Positions 33,296 to 44,719 of a stretch of DNA of 64,000 bases are shown here, piece by piece. The stretch is from Spisula solida. Taxonomy: Eukaryota > Mollusca > Bivalvia > Venerida > Mactridae. The stretch lies in assembly GCA_947247005.1 (NCBI GenBank), contig OX365954.1, positions 202,001 to 266,000 of the forward strand. Direction: 5' to 3'. The position numbers and the translations under genes were made by a program. The notes below the pieces were generated by a model. The model ran no database searches. It saw nothing but the letters and a program-made list of their open reading frames with translations, and was not told where the DNA came from. How positions within the stretch are numbered: position 1 is the stretch's first letter; each line of letters starts with the position of its first letter.

Positions 33296-36200
33296 GTGAG
33301 GTCAAAACGTAAGGGGACGTAACCGCTGCAGAGGATTGGTAATTGTATTGCAGGAGTTACCTTTCATTATTATCGTACTAATAAGGGTCAACATTTCAAT
33401 ATTCCTGTCTGAACATTTCAGTAAACGATGTCACTCGGCTGCTCACTTTCGAAAACGTCATGTGTTGCATTTAGTATGAATTGTCATACAGCAAAGACAT
33501 CAAAATAACACTTTTGAGATTTTTGCATACAGTATTTGATGTCGGTTTTTTCAGGCACCCGATAAGCCTGGCACTATTGGCAGAGGCAAGAATAACATTG
33601 AATTGTGTGCCCCTTTTCTGTGTTCATATCGTGTAAGACCCAAAATTACTTGAATGCAGCTCACACATTTTAGGAAGGTTGAGTTTATTAGCACTTTGAA
33701 TGGACGTAGGATCGTCTTCAACATTGGGGGGGGGGGGGCAAAACACACATTTTTGGAAATTGGGATCACATTTAATATTAATAACCTATGATGACTGTTT
33801 GTCTATATAAGAACTGAGGTTAAGTATAGCTAATGCAAACTAGTGCCCGAATTCTGAGAGTTAAAGGGTTCAAACTTTATCTTCTAATCTCATAGTTCAA
33901 ACTTTATCTTCACAGTTTCATAGATTAAAAATATTTTGCGAACGAAGCGGGCACAAAAATTCACATTTTGTACTTTTTAACCAAGAATACCTATTACGCA
34001 CAAGACAATTTCAGGCGGACAATTATGAAAATGGTCTGAATTATTCAGTCCAGCTTAATGAGATTGCAAAATAATCACATGGGAGATTTGTTGACCATAT
34101 CAAATTTTGAGTAGGCCTAGTTTCATCGTTGTTATGCGCAATCTTCGTATCGAAATAACAGTATGCCGACTGTGCAGGAGAGCGAAAAACATTCTCATTG
34201 TCCACCTACCAAATGTAACAACTGTTGTAGCTTTCTTTTGGCATTTTCATGACTGCAATGAATCCATAATGCATTTAAAGCCACATCAGGCCTTAAACGG
34301 CTATTTTCAAAAAGCAATAACTTGGTAACCTATTTGAAGAGCCATGGATTTTGAGCACTTTAGTTGGGTCCCAAAGGTGGAAAACACAATAAGATAGGAG
34401 AAACCGAAATACAACCTCCAGACGGTTTGTTTACAAAATAATGAATTGTAAAAACTACACAATTTATAATCTAAGGGAAGCAACTCTTGCACAATTAGTA
34501 TTTGTCATCCATACATTTTACTAAAATGTGGTTTTTGGCATACTATTTCGACGGATACATTTAACATTATGTCGTCATTTATTGGTCATTTGTGAACATT
34601 TCCTAATTCCTTGTAGTTAGTCTGTTTACTGGATGATCAGAAACAAAGGTCTTTAGGGAGATAAGGTGGCTTTAATAATAACAGCCGGTCCTGACTGTGT
34701 AAACTGAATGTACAAACATTTTCTGGCAATAAAATCTTAAGACTCGATACTTTCTGTTACCCATTTTTCAATCTTTGTACACAATGTTTGAAATATTGGG
34801 ATTTCTTTCTGTTCTGTGTCTTAAAACAATAGTTTCGTCCTTTAATTTCATTATACGATGTTTGAGAGATCCTTTGACATGTGTGGAATATAAGCACCTT
34901 AATTGTACAGACAAATTAAGTATGTTTACTGATAATGCCCACAAATTTTCGCCCTTGCCAATTTTTAAAGAAACGATAATTTAGAATCTACAATAATTAG
35001 TAGGTGTTTTAACCGCATGAGCTGTTCTGGTGGTTCTGGTTGGTTTTGTACAGGTACTCGTATATTCGCATTTCATCAAGGAGATACGAAACTTGATATC
35101 TAACAAAAATCACATAAATTTAGATACGAGGTATACGCATATGACACCGACGATATATCGCTGGCTTGGAAGAATATTAATTTATTGTTCTCTGGGAAAA
35201 GGGAGTTGATGTGGTATCGGGTATTTGACTTGGGTATTAGTAAGTTCTGATTGCGGGTTGGGATGAGATGGTTATGATCAACGAAGACTAGATTGTGTTG
35301 GACGTTATATAGAAAGATTATGGATGATTGGAGTCTTCGTTAATGCAGTGTCACCCAGCCAAGATCATTTAGCATAGTGGTAACACTGCTCTGATAGTCA
35401 TAGTTTCCACAGACTGGCTGCAGCTCTCTGGACACCTTCAACCTTGTGAATTAAATCAAGTATATTAGGTTAAATAACTTCTACGCCATACTTAATATAT
35501 TATTATTATTATAAATAAGCACAGATGATTAAACCTTGGGGAACATGCAGATATAGATCAATTAGAAGACTACCCGTTGTATATACATGTACTTACTTAC
35601 TAGTTAGCTGTTTATGTTCTATATATCTCTATATGCAATGCCTGTTCAACAATGAAAGCAAACTGCAAGCTGTTGATGTTACCAGCCAAGTATCTGTAAA
35701 AAATGATGTATTGTGGCTAAACCTGTACATAGATTAGGTCGTAGTCTTCGCTTACTGAAGTGCAATGCGTGTACATAAAAGCCCGTATTGGTAATTTCCT
35801 GGATACGTCTGTATGAAGATCACTACGTGAACATAATGATGTTCCTTGATTATACAAAGTGACACAGTTCTTGACAGTATGTGACACAGTTCTTGACAGT
35901 ATGTGACACAGTTCGAAACGCGCGCATAAATGCAAAATTCTGACCATGTTTCGTGAAGATTGGACAAAAATGAGGCATCTAATATGCATATGCCTTTTTT
36001 CCTTTGATATGACCTAGTTTCTGACCTTGTAACCCATTTCCGAATTCGTTCAAAATTCTATGCAAGCAATTTGACGAAGTTTTATGATGGTAGGGACAAA
36101 CTTTTGTCTCTCTCCAGAGTAGTGTTTGCAAGCTTTGATTAGATCTCAAATATTTTATGAAGACTGGAGCAAAAATGAGGCCTCTGGTAATCATACAAGT

Positions 36201-36492
36201 TTTATCCTTTTATTTACCCAGTAGACTTATGTGCTGACCTTGTTTGTCCTCATATGACCAAGCATCAAAGTAGACCTAAATTGTATAGACTGAGAATTTA
36301 ACAGTCAGATTTACTAAAGATTGGGTTAAATTTGTGACCCATCACTTAGTGCTCAATAAGACACTCTCAAGCATATTTATGATAGACGGATTGTATTCTA
36401 GTGGTAGGCTGAACTGGTTATTATATTCCCAGTCACATTTATAGAGCATCCAAAACTTGACATAATTATGCTGTGCTGTAAGCTTGATGGGT
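33296..36492. other. Intergenic DNA
   Basis: It contains a 13-base G run near 33727, three tandem copies of a 23-bp unit (gtgacacagttcttgacagta) at about 35850-35915, and a diverged relative of the TGACCT repeats at about 35935-36340 (gatatgacctagtttctgac; gaagattggacaaaaatgagg). No gene is recognised. Confidence 0.4.
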
Positions 36493-37341
36493 TAATATGG
36501 CTCACTACTTGGACCATGGTAGAGGCATGTACTAACTATAGTACCTCTGGCTCCTACTTGGACCATGGTAGAGGCATGTACTAACTATAGTACCTCTGGC
36601 TCCTACTTGGACCATGGTAGAGGCATGTACTAACTATAGTACCTCTGGCTCACTACTTGGACCATGGTAGAGGCATGTACTAACTATAGTACCTCTGGCT
36701 CCTACTTGGACCATGGTAGAGGCATGTACTAACTATAGTACCTCTGGCTCCTACTTGGACCATGGTAGAGGCATGTACTAACTATAGTACCTCTGGCTCC
36801 TACTTGGACCATGGTAGAGGCATGTACTAACTATAGTACCTCTGGCTCACTACTTGGACCATGGTAGAGGCATGTACTAACTATAGTACCTCTGACTCAC
36901 TACTTGGACCATGGTAGAGGCATGTACTAACTATAGTACCTCTGACTCACTACTTGGACCATGGTAGAGGCATGTACTAACTATAGTACCTCTGACTCAC
37001 TACTTGGACCATGGTAGAGGCATGTACTAACTATAGTACCTCTGGCTCACTACTTGGACCATGGTAGAGGCATGTACTAACTATAGTACCTCTGACTCAC
37101 TACTTGGACCATGGTAGAGGCATGTACTAACTATAGTACCTCTGGCTCCTACTTGGACCATGGTAGAGGCATGTACTAACTATAGTACCTCTGGGTCCTA
37201 CTTGGACCATGGTAGAGGCATGTACTAACTATAGTACCTCTGGGTCCTACTTGGACCATGGTAGAGGCATGTACTAACTATAGTACCTCTGGCTCACTAC
37301 TTGGACCATGGTAGAGGCATGTACTAACCATAGTACCTCTG
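36493..37341. repeat. 49/50-bp tandem array, 17 copies, hairpin-forming unit
   Basis: The unit is tacttggaccatggtagagg followed by catgtactaactatagtacc and tctggctc(a)c. Copies alternate between 49 and 50 bp through ctcc versus ctcac. Within each unit, agagg-cat-gtacta and tagtacctct can pair around an acta loop, so the array is a row of 17 potential hairpins. The final copy has cca for cta. Confidence 0.95.
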
Positions 37342-39977
37342 TAGATCAACACTCTTTGGGATATGCAAATATTGGCTACTGTGTAGAGAATGTTGATCTA
37401 AAGAGGCTAAACTTATAGTAAATATCAGTTTACGGAAATTTTGAAGGTGTTTTTAATATAGAGGTTGTTGCTCCAGAGGTTAAATTTATAGTAAATACCA
37501 GTTTACGGAGATTTTGAAGGTGTTGTTATAGAGGTTGTTGCTCTACAGAGGGTCACTCGGGCGAGGTTGTACTGTATTCACTACAGCAATAACATCTCGA
37601 GTTCTCACTGAATGTGCTTAATACACCCTCAATATTGCTTCGACACCCACAAATAACCCCAAATCCAAGGGCAATAACCCAATACCAAGATCACTGCACA
37701 TCTTAGTAACACTTGATAGTGATATTTTGTATAAAGTTCCAATGATATCCTTTCCGAGGCAATTCATACTAAAGGTCTTAATTAAAAGGTCTAGCCAATC
37801 ACCTGGCTGATAAAATATGACCTCATTAAAACTTCTTTGCAGAGGTTATGTTGAATATACCTTATATAATAAGAAACAATAAATTGTCAGAAAATGTTTT
37901 ATTTTCATATCTGATAATAAATATGTGGTCATTCATGAATGATATAGAACACTGAATTGTCATAAAAAACCTCTGTACTGATAAAGCGCACATAACACAA
38001 TCATACAAGGCTAAAGTTTGATAATAATGGTATATATAGTCAGTATGCTAGTGTATACTGTTATACAATATATCGTATATTGGTTTCTCTTACATCATGA
38101 TGATAATAACCGTATGATTTATGTTAAATAATACATGATACAGACAAAGGTAGCGGCATCAGGTTTATTTACAACTTGAGTTACTACAAATTGTTGGAGT
38201 TACTAGTATCATAATATAATACTTTTAACTCAGATTGTAAAACAAACCCTGATACAGCCACCTGTGGACACAGAATGGAAATAGCAGACAAACCCCACAT
38301 GGTTTCAGAAATCAGGCTTATTTATTATTGGTTGAAATAACATCATTAACCCTTTACCCAATACCTCCCTAATCCATTTATATAAGATACTAGTTGTATA
38401 CATCATCTTTATAATAGGTTGTTCAACATACATGTAATGGTTAAACATGGAATGGTGATGCCACACAACAAGAGGTTCCACTTGACTTGGTAGTAGAGGT
38501 TTTGACCCTTTAAATTTCCAAAAAGCCACAATCGACCCATAAGAATTTGGCTTGAATGGTCATTTTCTCTTAAAATCATGGGTGGTGGAACCCCTGACGT
38601 AAGCATCTACATGTTAACCTAAAATGTGTTAAAATATGTATATTGAGATTGGATAGATGCATCAATAGAGGACTCCATTGACCAAAGGGTTAATGGCTTT
38701 AAAACTATGTGAATTTGATTTTTATTATGCATTAATTGATATTATGATGATTGAACATTAACTGATCCCTGGCTTTGACAATGTTCAGTTGATATATATA
38801 TTCTGATACTTCTCCATACTGCAAGTAAATATGGTTAAAACAGAACAGTTTCTCTAGTATTGAAACCAGGCTCGGTTAGGTCATTGTAACTTGATCATGT
38901 ATGTAAATATTCATAAATCCAACCATTGAAATTTAACATCATCAGTTTCACAAATCAATAATAATATCAAACACAACACAAACTTCAATAATATCAAAAT
39001 GTTGACATGGACTTGTAGCGAGTATGATTGGGTATCGAAAATCATTATAGATAAATTAGACTTAACAATTAACAAATTGTGATTTGTAAAATAAAGTGGT
39101 TCAGCAAATGACTATAATTTTCTACATTAAAATATGTATACATAGTGATAGAACCTTGCAAACACCAACATAAAATAGGAAAGTGGTGAATATAAAATAC
39201 ATGTAGTTCTTCAAAAGTTGTAAATTTACTTAGGAAAATGATACACTTTATAGAATGATAGGTGTAAAATCAATAAAAATGCTTTAATAAAACTTTCAGT
39301 TAAAATAATCACACTTATAACCCCATATTGTTTCACATTCTTATAATGGTTTCAAGAATAATCATATGATAAATTACAAGTAAAATGTGCATCAGAATTT
39401 TGAAAGTATATGAGAGATCAGGTTTGTATACAAAGGTATTCATACCACCAGCTAGCTATTGGTGAATGACAGGTTTTTATTGTTCATTCATCCAATAGAT
39501 TTTCGGTAGGCATTTTGCATATGAATCAGGTGATTTCTCCTATTTGAAATGTTCATCACAACCAATAATAGAAAACAAGACAGACAATTCATGCAGTACA
39601 TGAATATTCACAACGAAAACCACAAAACAGACACTAACAAAACTATCAAAGAATACTTAACATAATTAGATAATATCATATTCATGTAAATAATGTAAAA
39701 CAAAGAAAACACAACCTAATTGTGGACCAAATCAACCTTTTGGTAAAATATAGACATTTCTCAGAGATAAAAAAGGGGCTACGAGCAATGAAGACAAGTT
39801 AAATTATGTTCCCTACATGATATAAACCTAAAGCATTTCAGTAAATCTTTTAGATTTTAAGAATCACTCATTCAGATTTGAATATGGAAGTATGTAGCTA
39901 TAAGTGTAAAATGTTCATGTATGATTGATAGTTATTCAAACACAGATGCAACTTATATGGTAATATACACACCACGG
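37342..39977. other. Non-coding DNA downstream of dystroglycan
   Basis: Two copies of an approximately 75-bp unit (atagtaaata-caagtttacgg style, ending gttgttgctc) lie at about 37410-37560. The rest is AT-rich. Part of 38150-42340 may be dystroglycan 3' UTR; minus-strand AATAAA signals occur near 38163, 38316 and 40278, but none can be chosen from sequence alone. Confidence 0.35.
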
Positions 39978-40156
39978 TATGAATCCCGATACACCATTTT
40001 TCAGTTCCGTGAGATAATTGTTCTGTTTTCATATGGATCTCACGGAACTGAAAACCAATGTAACACTCAGGATACATGAAACCAGAGTTCCATCTGAGCG
40101 TTCCATTGGTTTTCAGTTCTCTCACAGAGCTGAGAAGCAGTGTATCGGGATTCATA
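39978..40156. mobile_element. 179-bp foldback MITE
   Basis: The exact outer arms tatgaatcccgatacac (39978-39994) and its inverse (40140-40156) enclose an inner hairpin with ttttcagttccgtgagat / atctcacggaactgaaaa and a third, diverged copy of the same arm (ggttttcagttctctcacag). Confidence 0.75.
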
Positions 40157-41583
40157 CAGTGAACACACTGTTGGATTATTCACACAATGAGAGAAATCAT
40201 GTCTAAATGAGAGAAATATTTAACATATACAGGGTCTTCAAAACATGTGTTTACAATGTTTAAGTTTTAATGTGATATTTTATTCTAACATAAGAATACA
40301 GGTCATTACATGTACCTAAAGGGTTCATTTCAATATAGCTCTAATATTTCTCGTACTAAATGAAGCTAAATGTACCGGTACTCATGCCTTAGATATTTTT
40401 TTTAATTAATTTAAACTTTGTAAGCAAAATTTTTAAAAACCCTGTATACGTTATCTTTCAAAAGACAAATACGATAACGGTTATATGTTTCACACACAGA
40501 CAAAGCCATTTTCACACTTTGCATGCAATACCATCATAGAACGATACATTTATCATACATCTGTACAATACACACTTTGTAGTTAAGATTATAATATACA
40601 TACTGTTTTAGGTTTTAAGATGTACATTGTTAACACACATTCCGTATTCCACACGTTTGAACATGTAGGAATCATGGACACACACACCGCCAACATTATT
40701 ACATATAACAAGTCGATCATATGCATTTCTCGCCATTATTAAACACACATTCACACATACATTTGTAATCCTTCATCTAATATGTACAGCTGTAAATAAG
40801 CATGTTTAAACAGTAACATCAATGCATAATATCATATAAAACAACAGCATATATCTACACATAGCACAAGATAGAAAAAATCACAACACAATTCCACAAA
40901 TATTTCCAACAACTCCAGTCAGCACCATAAAGGGAAACAACTCTTTAATACCTTACTATACATAACTTATACAGAGTGACTTCCCTTGCATTTCAAAAAG
41001 AACACATCTAATGAGTAGCATGTTTATCAGAAAGTTGGTCTTCAAAAGATCCACATCGACATTCTACCAACAAGACCTCTTATCAACTGATTAAATATTA
41101 TTGAGATACAGAAACAGAAATATGCCAAGTCAGCCATTATTGTAGGAAAACACAGTCATCTCTGAAGTTTTCACTATCAGTCTCGAAAACAAATTAAAGA
41201 AGAATAGTGATAGAATCTACATTGAAATAAACTATAAACTGATCGCTCAGTTTTTTTTTTGCTAACAGTTCTTTTTTCAGATACACAAAAACGGCAGAAT
41301 ACAGAGACAATAATAGCAGACTTGCCAGCTTTCCATTTACATGTACGTATATAAGCATTCATTCAAACTATACATGGATACCTCAGTAGCACTGGCCTGA
41401 AATCACAACACAAAATCTTGGTGTGCAAATAAACATAAACAAAAATTCTGTACACAGAAAAAGTAATGGTTTTACTAGAATTCAACAAATCATTGAAAGA
41501 AAGCTTAATATTTCCTTCAAACTGTTTAACTGGATCAGCATCCTCAAAGATCAAGAAATATTAAAAATAATCCAGCTTATGGT

Positions 41584-41900
41584 TATAATGTACACTAATG
41601 CTACCTTTCGTACACTGTAGGGTAACAATGTACACTATTGCTACCTTTTGTACACTGTAGGGTAACAATGTACACTATTGCTACCTTTCGTACACTGTAG
41701 GGTAACAATGTACACTATTGCTACCTTTCATACACTGTAGGGTAACAATGTACACTATTGCTACCTTTCGTACACTGTAGGGTAACAATGTACACTATTG
41801 CTACCTTTTGTACACTGTAGGGTAACAATGTACACTAATGCTACCTTTCGTACACTGTAGTAATGTACACTAATGCTACAGTTGGTACACTGTAGCCATG
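41584..41900. repeat. 40-bp tandem array, about 7 copies plus degenerate edge
   Basis: The unit contains gtacactattgctacctttc, gtacactgtagggtaacaat. It lies about 450-750 bp past the dystroglycan stop and may be transcribed in the 3' UTR. The last two units are shortened and diverged. Confidence 0.9.
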
Positions 41901-42024
41901 TACACTAATTGTACCTTCTGTTCACTGTTTTTCATTCCTTTTTCTAATGGCCATCACATTGGACTGATCTAGAGCTGTCAAACACTTGTTGTACACAAAC
42001 TAGCCCACACTGTTCCATTGTCAG

Positions 42025-42115
42025 TACCATGACAACCATTACAGCTTCCATGACAACCATTACAGCTTCCATGACAACCATTACAGCTTCCATGACAACC
42101 ATTATGACTTCTATG
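42025..42115. repeat. 24-bp tandem array, about 4 copies
   Basis: The unit is ccatgacaaccattacagct with tc. It lies within about 320 bp of the dystroglycan stop, probably in the 3' UTR. The minus-strand frame across it (repeating MVVMEAV) is a by-product. Confidence 0.85.
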
Positions 42116-42340
42116 ACAACAGTTACATTTTGTAATATTAAAGCATCTAGCTTAGACACATCATGTCCTTCAATACTTGTAGAATTCTATATCCATGTAT
42201 GATTTGGCTTCAGCAAGTCGGTAATGTCATAATACAGTGTATAAAATGTAATGAATAATGTTACACTTGATGTTAAAAGATCCTATACATTAATACAAGA
42301 GTTAAAAACTGAAGTAAAAATACTCTGTAACTTAATAGAG

Positions 42341-44719
42341 TTATGGAGGCACATAGGGCGGTGGACCCCTTGACGACTGTACGTGTGGGGGTTTATTGTA
42401 ATTTGAAGCAGTTACTGGTGGTGGTGGAGAGTACAAGGGAGACATCTCCGACGTATTCTCCATTTCAATTTCTTCAATGTCTTTATCTTCAATAGGTTGT
42501 GTAGAATTAGAATTACCACTAGTTTCACTCGAGGCTCGTTGATATTCCGGCGGTGGCATGGGTGGTTTTTCATCGTCAAGAATCAGCGGCCGTGTGGAAT
42601 CATTTGGTTTCTCTTCATATTCATCAGCGAAAATAACGGGAACACCTTTATTATTGGATAACCTGTTCTTCTCCTCTAACTTCATCTTGCCCTTCCTCCT
42701 CTTTCTGTACAAGCAGCAGGCGATGATCAGTGCAATAATGAGGACAATAACCACCACAATAGCCGGTACAACCGTAGTTATCCATATATCACTGCCACCA
42801 CCTCCAGCACCTGCCGCAGCAACCGCAGCTGTTGTAGTTTCTGTAGATGGTTTAACTGTAACTTTACTAGGCTTCTCTGTGTATTTAATGGTAGGCTGAG
42901 CAGTAGTTTTCTTGGGCGTAGGAAGATCTGTTGGCTTAGGCGTGGGCAGAACAGGACGACGTGTCATTCGCTTAGGAAATCTTGGGTTATTGGTACAAGC
43001 ACCTAATGGTCTTGATTCAGCAGCATTGATCGTATACGGCTGCATGGCATCTTGTGCTTCTTGCGTCAGTGTACCATCATCATTGAACATTTTACTTACA
43101 AGATTGTTCAGTGCTTCGGTAGGACAATCATCACTGGCCATGGATTGGTTGGTCCATGCATACACCACTGATCCTCTCTCTAGTCTCGTTACACTCAATG
43201 AGTTAGCATTCTTATCTCCAAATATTCTAGCTACTTTATTAGATAGTTCAATTCTGTTATCCAGACTTGACATGAACTCATCATAATCTGTGTCAATGGT
43301 CATACTCAGTTCATGATTGGCAAATGACTCAACCATTTCCTCTCCTTCAACAACTATTACAAACTTGAGGCTACCAGACTCTCCATGATAGTTTGTAGCA
43401 GTAAGTCGGAAAGTATAACTACCAGCGTCTGTATTCAGTGGGTTAGACATCAAAATGTATGGACGAAGGGTTCTCTGGTTAAGTTGGAGCCAGTAGCCTT
43501 CTGGAAGAGGATTGCCGTTACTGTAGGTCAATTTCAGATCTAAGTTACTTGTCTTCTTATCGTAGCAATCAAAGAAGGTATTCTCAGGTATCTTCTTTCT
43601 ATTTATGGATCCAGCACGGAACATTAGGTCATTAAAAGCATTTTCAACCATTGGTGCTTTATTGGGACCACGTGTTGGACAACGAGGTGGTGGTGTTGGT
43701 TTTACTGTAGGTATAGGTGTAGTGGGCTCTGGTGTAGTTGGCTCAGTGACCTCCTTAGTGCTGCTTGTAGTACTTGTGGTGGATGTAGGTCGCACTTCAG
43801 TCTTTGTCACTGAGGAGGATGTCATAGTGAAAGTCTTTGTTGGCAGTACTTCAGTGGAAGAAGATGATGACTTAGAACTGGTTGTTGATTCGGAAGGTTC
43901 CAGTTTAGTTGATGACGATGTTGAAGATTTTGTAGATGTTTCAGGCATTTGGGTTGGTACAACTTCTACAGTTTTTGTAGGTTTAATATCAACCGATGAA
44001 GAGGAGGAAGCTTTAACAGAAGAACTTGGTTGTATGTAAGTTGTTGAAGGAGCAGGCGGCAACTGTGTGTGGGTTTCTGTCGCTTGACGACGCTTTCTTG
44101 CCTTCGCCTGGAATCGAGTATTAGTTACATGCCAACCAATGATGTCATGACCAATAGCACTACTCATATCCCCATTAGCTGCTGCTGACTCTACTTGTTG
44201 AAGTATAATCATGTGATCATTAGCCACCTGACCACAACCAACTGTCCAAGATACCAGAGATCCTGCTGTCTTGGGTTCTTTTTGGTTACCGGGACCAACG
44301 ACTAGAGCACCACTGTCAAACATTGGCTTATTTCCAACAGGCAACAGTTTTAACATTTCCGGTGCTAGATTTAAATGTCCGACCATACTTTGTAGGAGAT
44401 TTATCCTTTCATCAGGAATCATGGTGTTCATGTCACAGTCGACTACAACAGTGACTATAGTCTGAGGTTCATCTCGAGAACATTGAACAACTTTTGGTGT
44501 ATCTCCATTTTTTGTTGAAACTGGTCCAGCAGGTCCATTGGTACCATCTAGTATATCAATAGCAAACACATCATCAGCATGAGAGTTGTCATCTCCAATG
44601 ACCTTGACCTCTAAGTAGATTTGACCTTTGTCAGATGGTCCTGGTATACCTGTCAGTTCTGTCTTTAATGGGTTGAATGTTAACCATGCTGGCAAACTGT
44701 CTTTGGCGGCTTCAGTAAT
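42341..44719 (-). CDS. DAG1: Dystroglycan, coding exon 2 (most of alpha and all of beta subunit)
   Basis: Dystroglycan links laminin-type matrix proteins to the dystrophin complex. This exon encodes residues 94-885. After the rest of the first cadherin-like domain (ending near 149) and an S6-like region comes a furin-type site RKRR (301-304). Then follow a Ser/Thr/Pro mucin-like stretch (about 305-438), a second cadherin-like domain (about 445-550) and an SEA-like domain with the autocleavage site Gly609-Ser610 in LERGSVVYAW (codons 43174-43169). The beta subunit has an N-glycosylation site NQS, a transmembrane helix (about 738-762), a juxtamembrane YRKRRKGK and a tail with VPVIFADE, PPEY (816-819) and the terminal PPPYVPP that binds dystrophin. 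The acceptor tgtattttcag precedes 44719 and the join to exon 1 is in phase. The antisense frames here are shadows. Confidence 0.96.
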   Translation of the reverse strand: MTEAAKDSLPAWLTFNPLKTELTGIPGPSDKGQIYLEVKVIGDDNSHADDVFAIDILDGTNGPAGPVSTKNGDTPKVVQCSRDEPQTIVTVVVDCDMNTMIPDERINLLQSMVGHLNLAPEMLKLLPVGNKPMFDSGALVVGPGNQKEPKTAGSLVSWTVGCGQVANDHMIILQQVESAAANGDMSSAIGHDIIGWHVTNTRFQAKARKRRQATETHTQLPPAPSTTYIQPSSSVKASSSSSVDIKPTKTVEVVPTQMPETSTKSSTSSSTKLEPSESTTSSKSSSSSTEVLPTKTFTMTSSSVTKTEVRPTSTTSTTSSTKEVTEPTTPEPTTPIPTVKPTPPPRCPTRGPNKAPMVENAFNDLMFRAGSINRKKIPENTFFDCYDKKTSNLDLKLTYSNGNPLPEGYWLQLNQRTLRPYILMSNPLNTDAGSYTFRLTATNYHGESGSLKFVIVVEGEEMVESFANHELSMTIDTDYDEFMSSLDNRIELSNKVARIFGDKNANSLSVTRLERGSVVYAWTNQSMASDDCPTEALNNLVSKMFNDDGTLTQEAQDAMQPYTINAAESRPLGACTNNPRFPKRMTRRPVLPTPKPTDLPTPKKTTAQPTIKYTEKPSKVTVKPSTETTTAAVAAAGAGGGGSDIWITTVVPAIVVVIVLIIALIIACCLYRKRRKGKMKLEEKNRLSNNKGVPVIFADEYEEKPNDSTRPLILDDEKPPMPPPEYQRASSETSGNSNSTQPIEDKDIEEIEMENTSEMSPLYSPPPPVTASNYNKPPHVQSSRGPPPYVPP

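Noticed and set aside
41944..42159. 71-codon minus-strand frame with repeated VMEAV
   Set aside because: It derives from the 24-bp minisatellite past the dystroglycan stop and has no start context or family match.
42558..44039. Three plus-strand frames (113, 124 and 144 codons) across the dystroglycan exon
   Set aside because: They are antisense to an exon with clear domain structure, and their residues mirror the Ser/Thr/Pro-rich region of the real frame.
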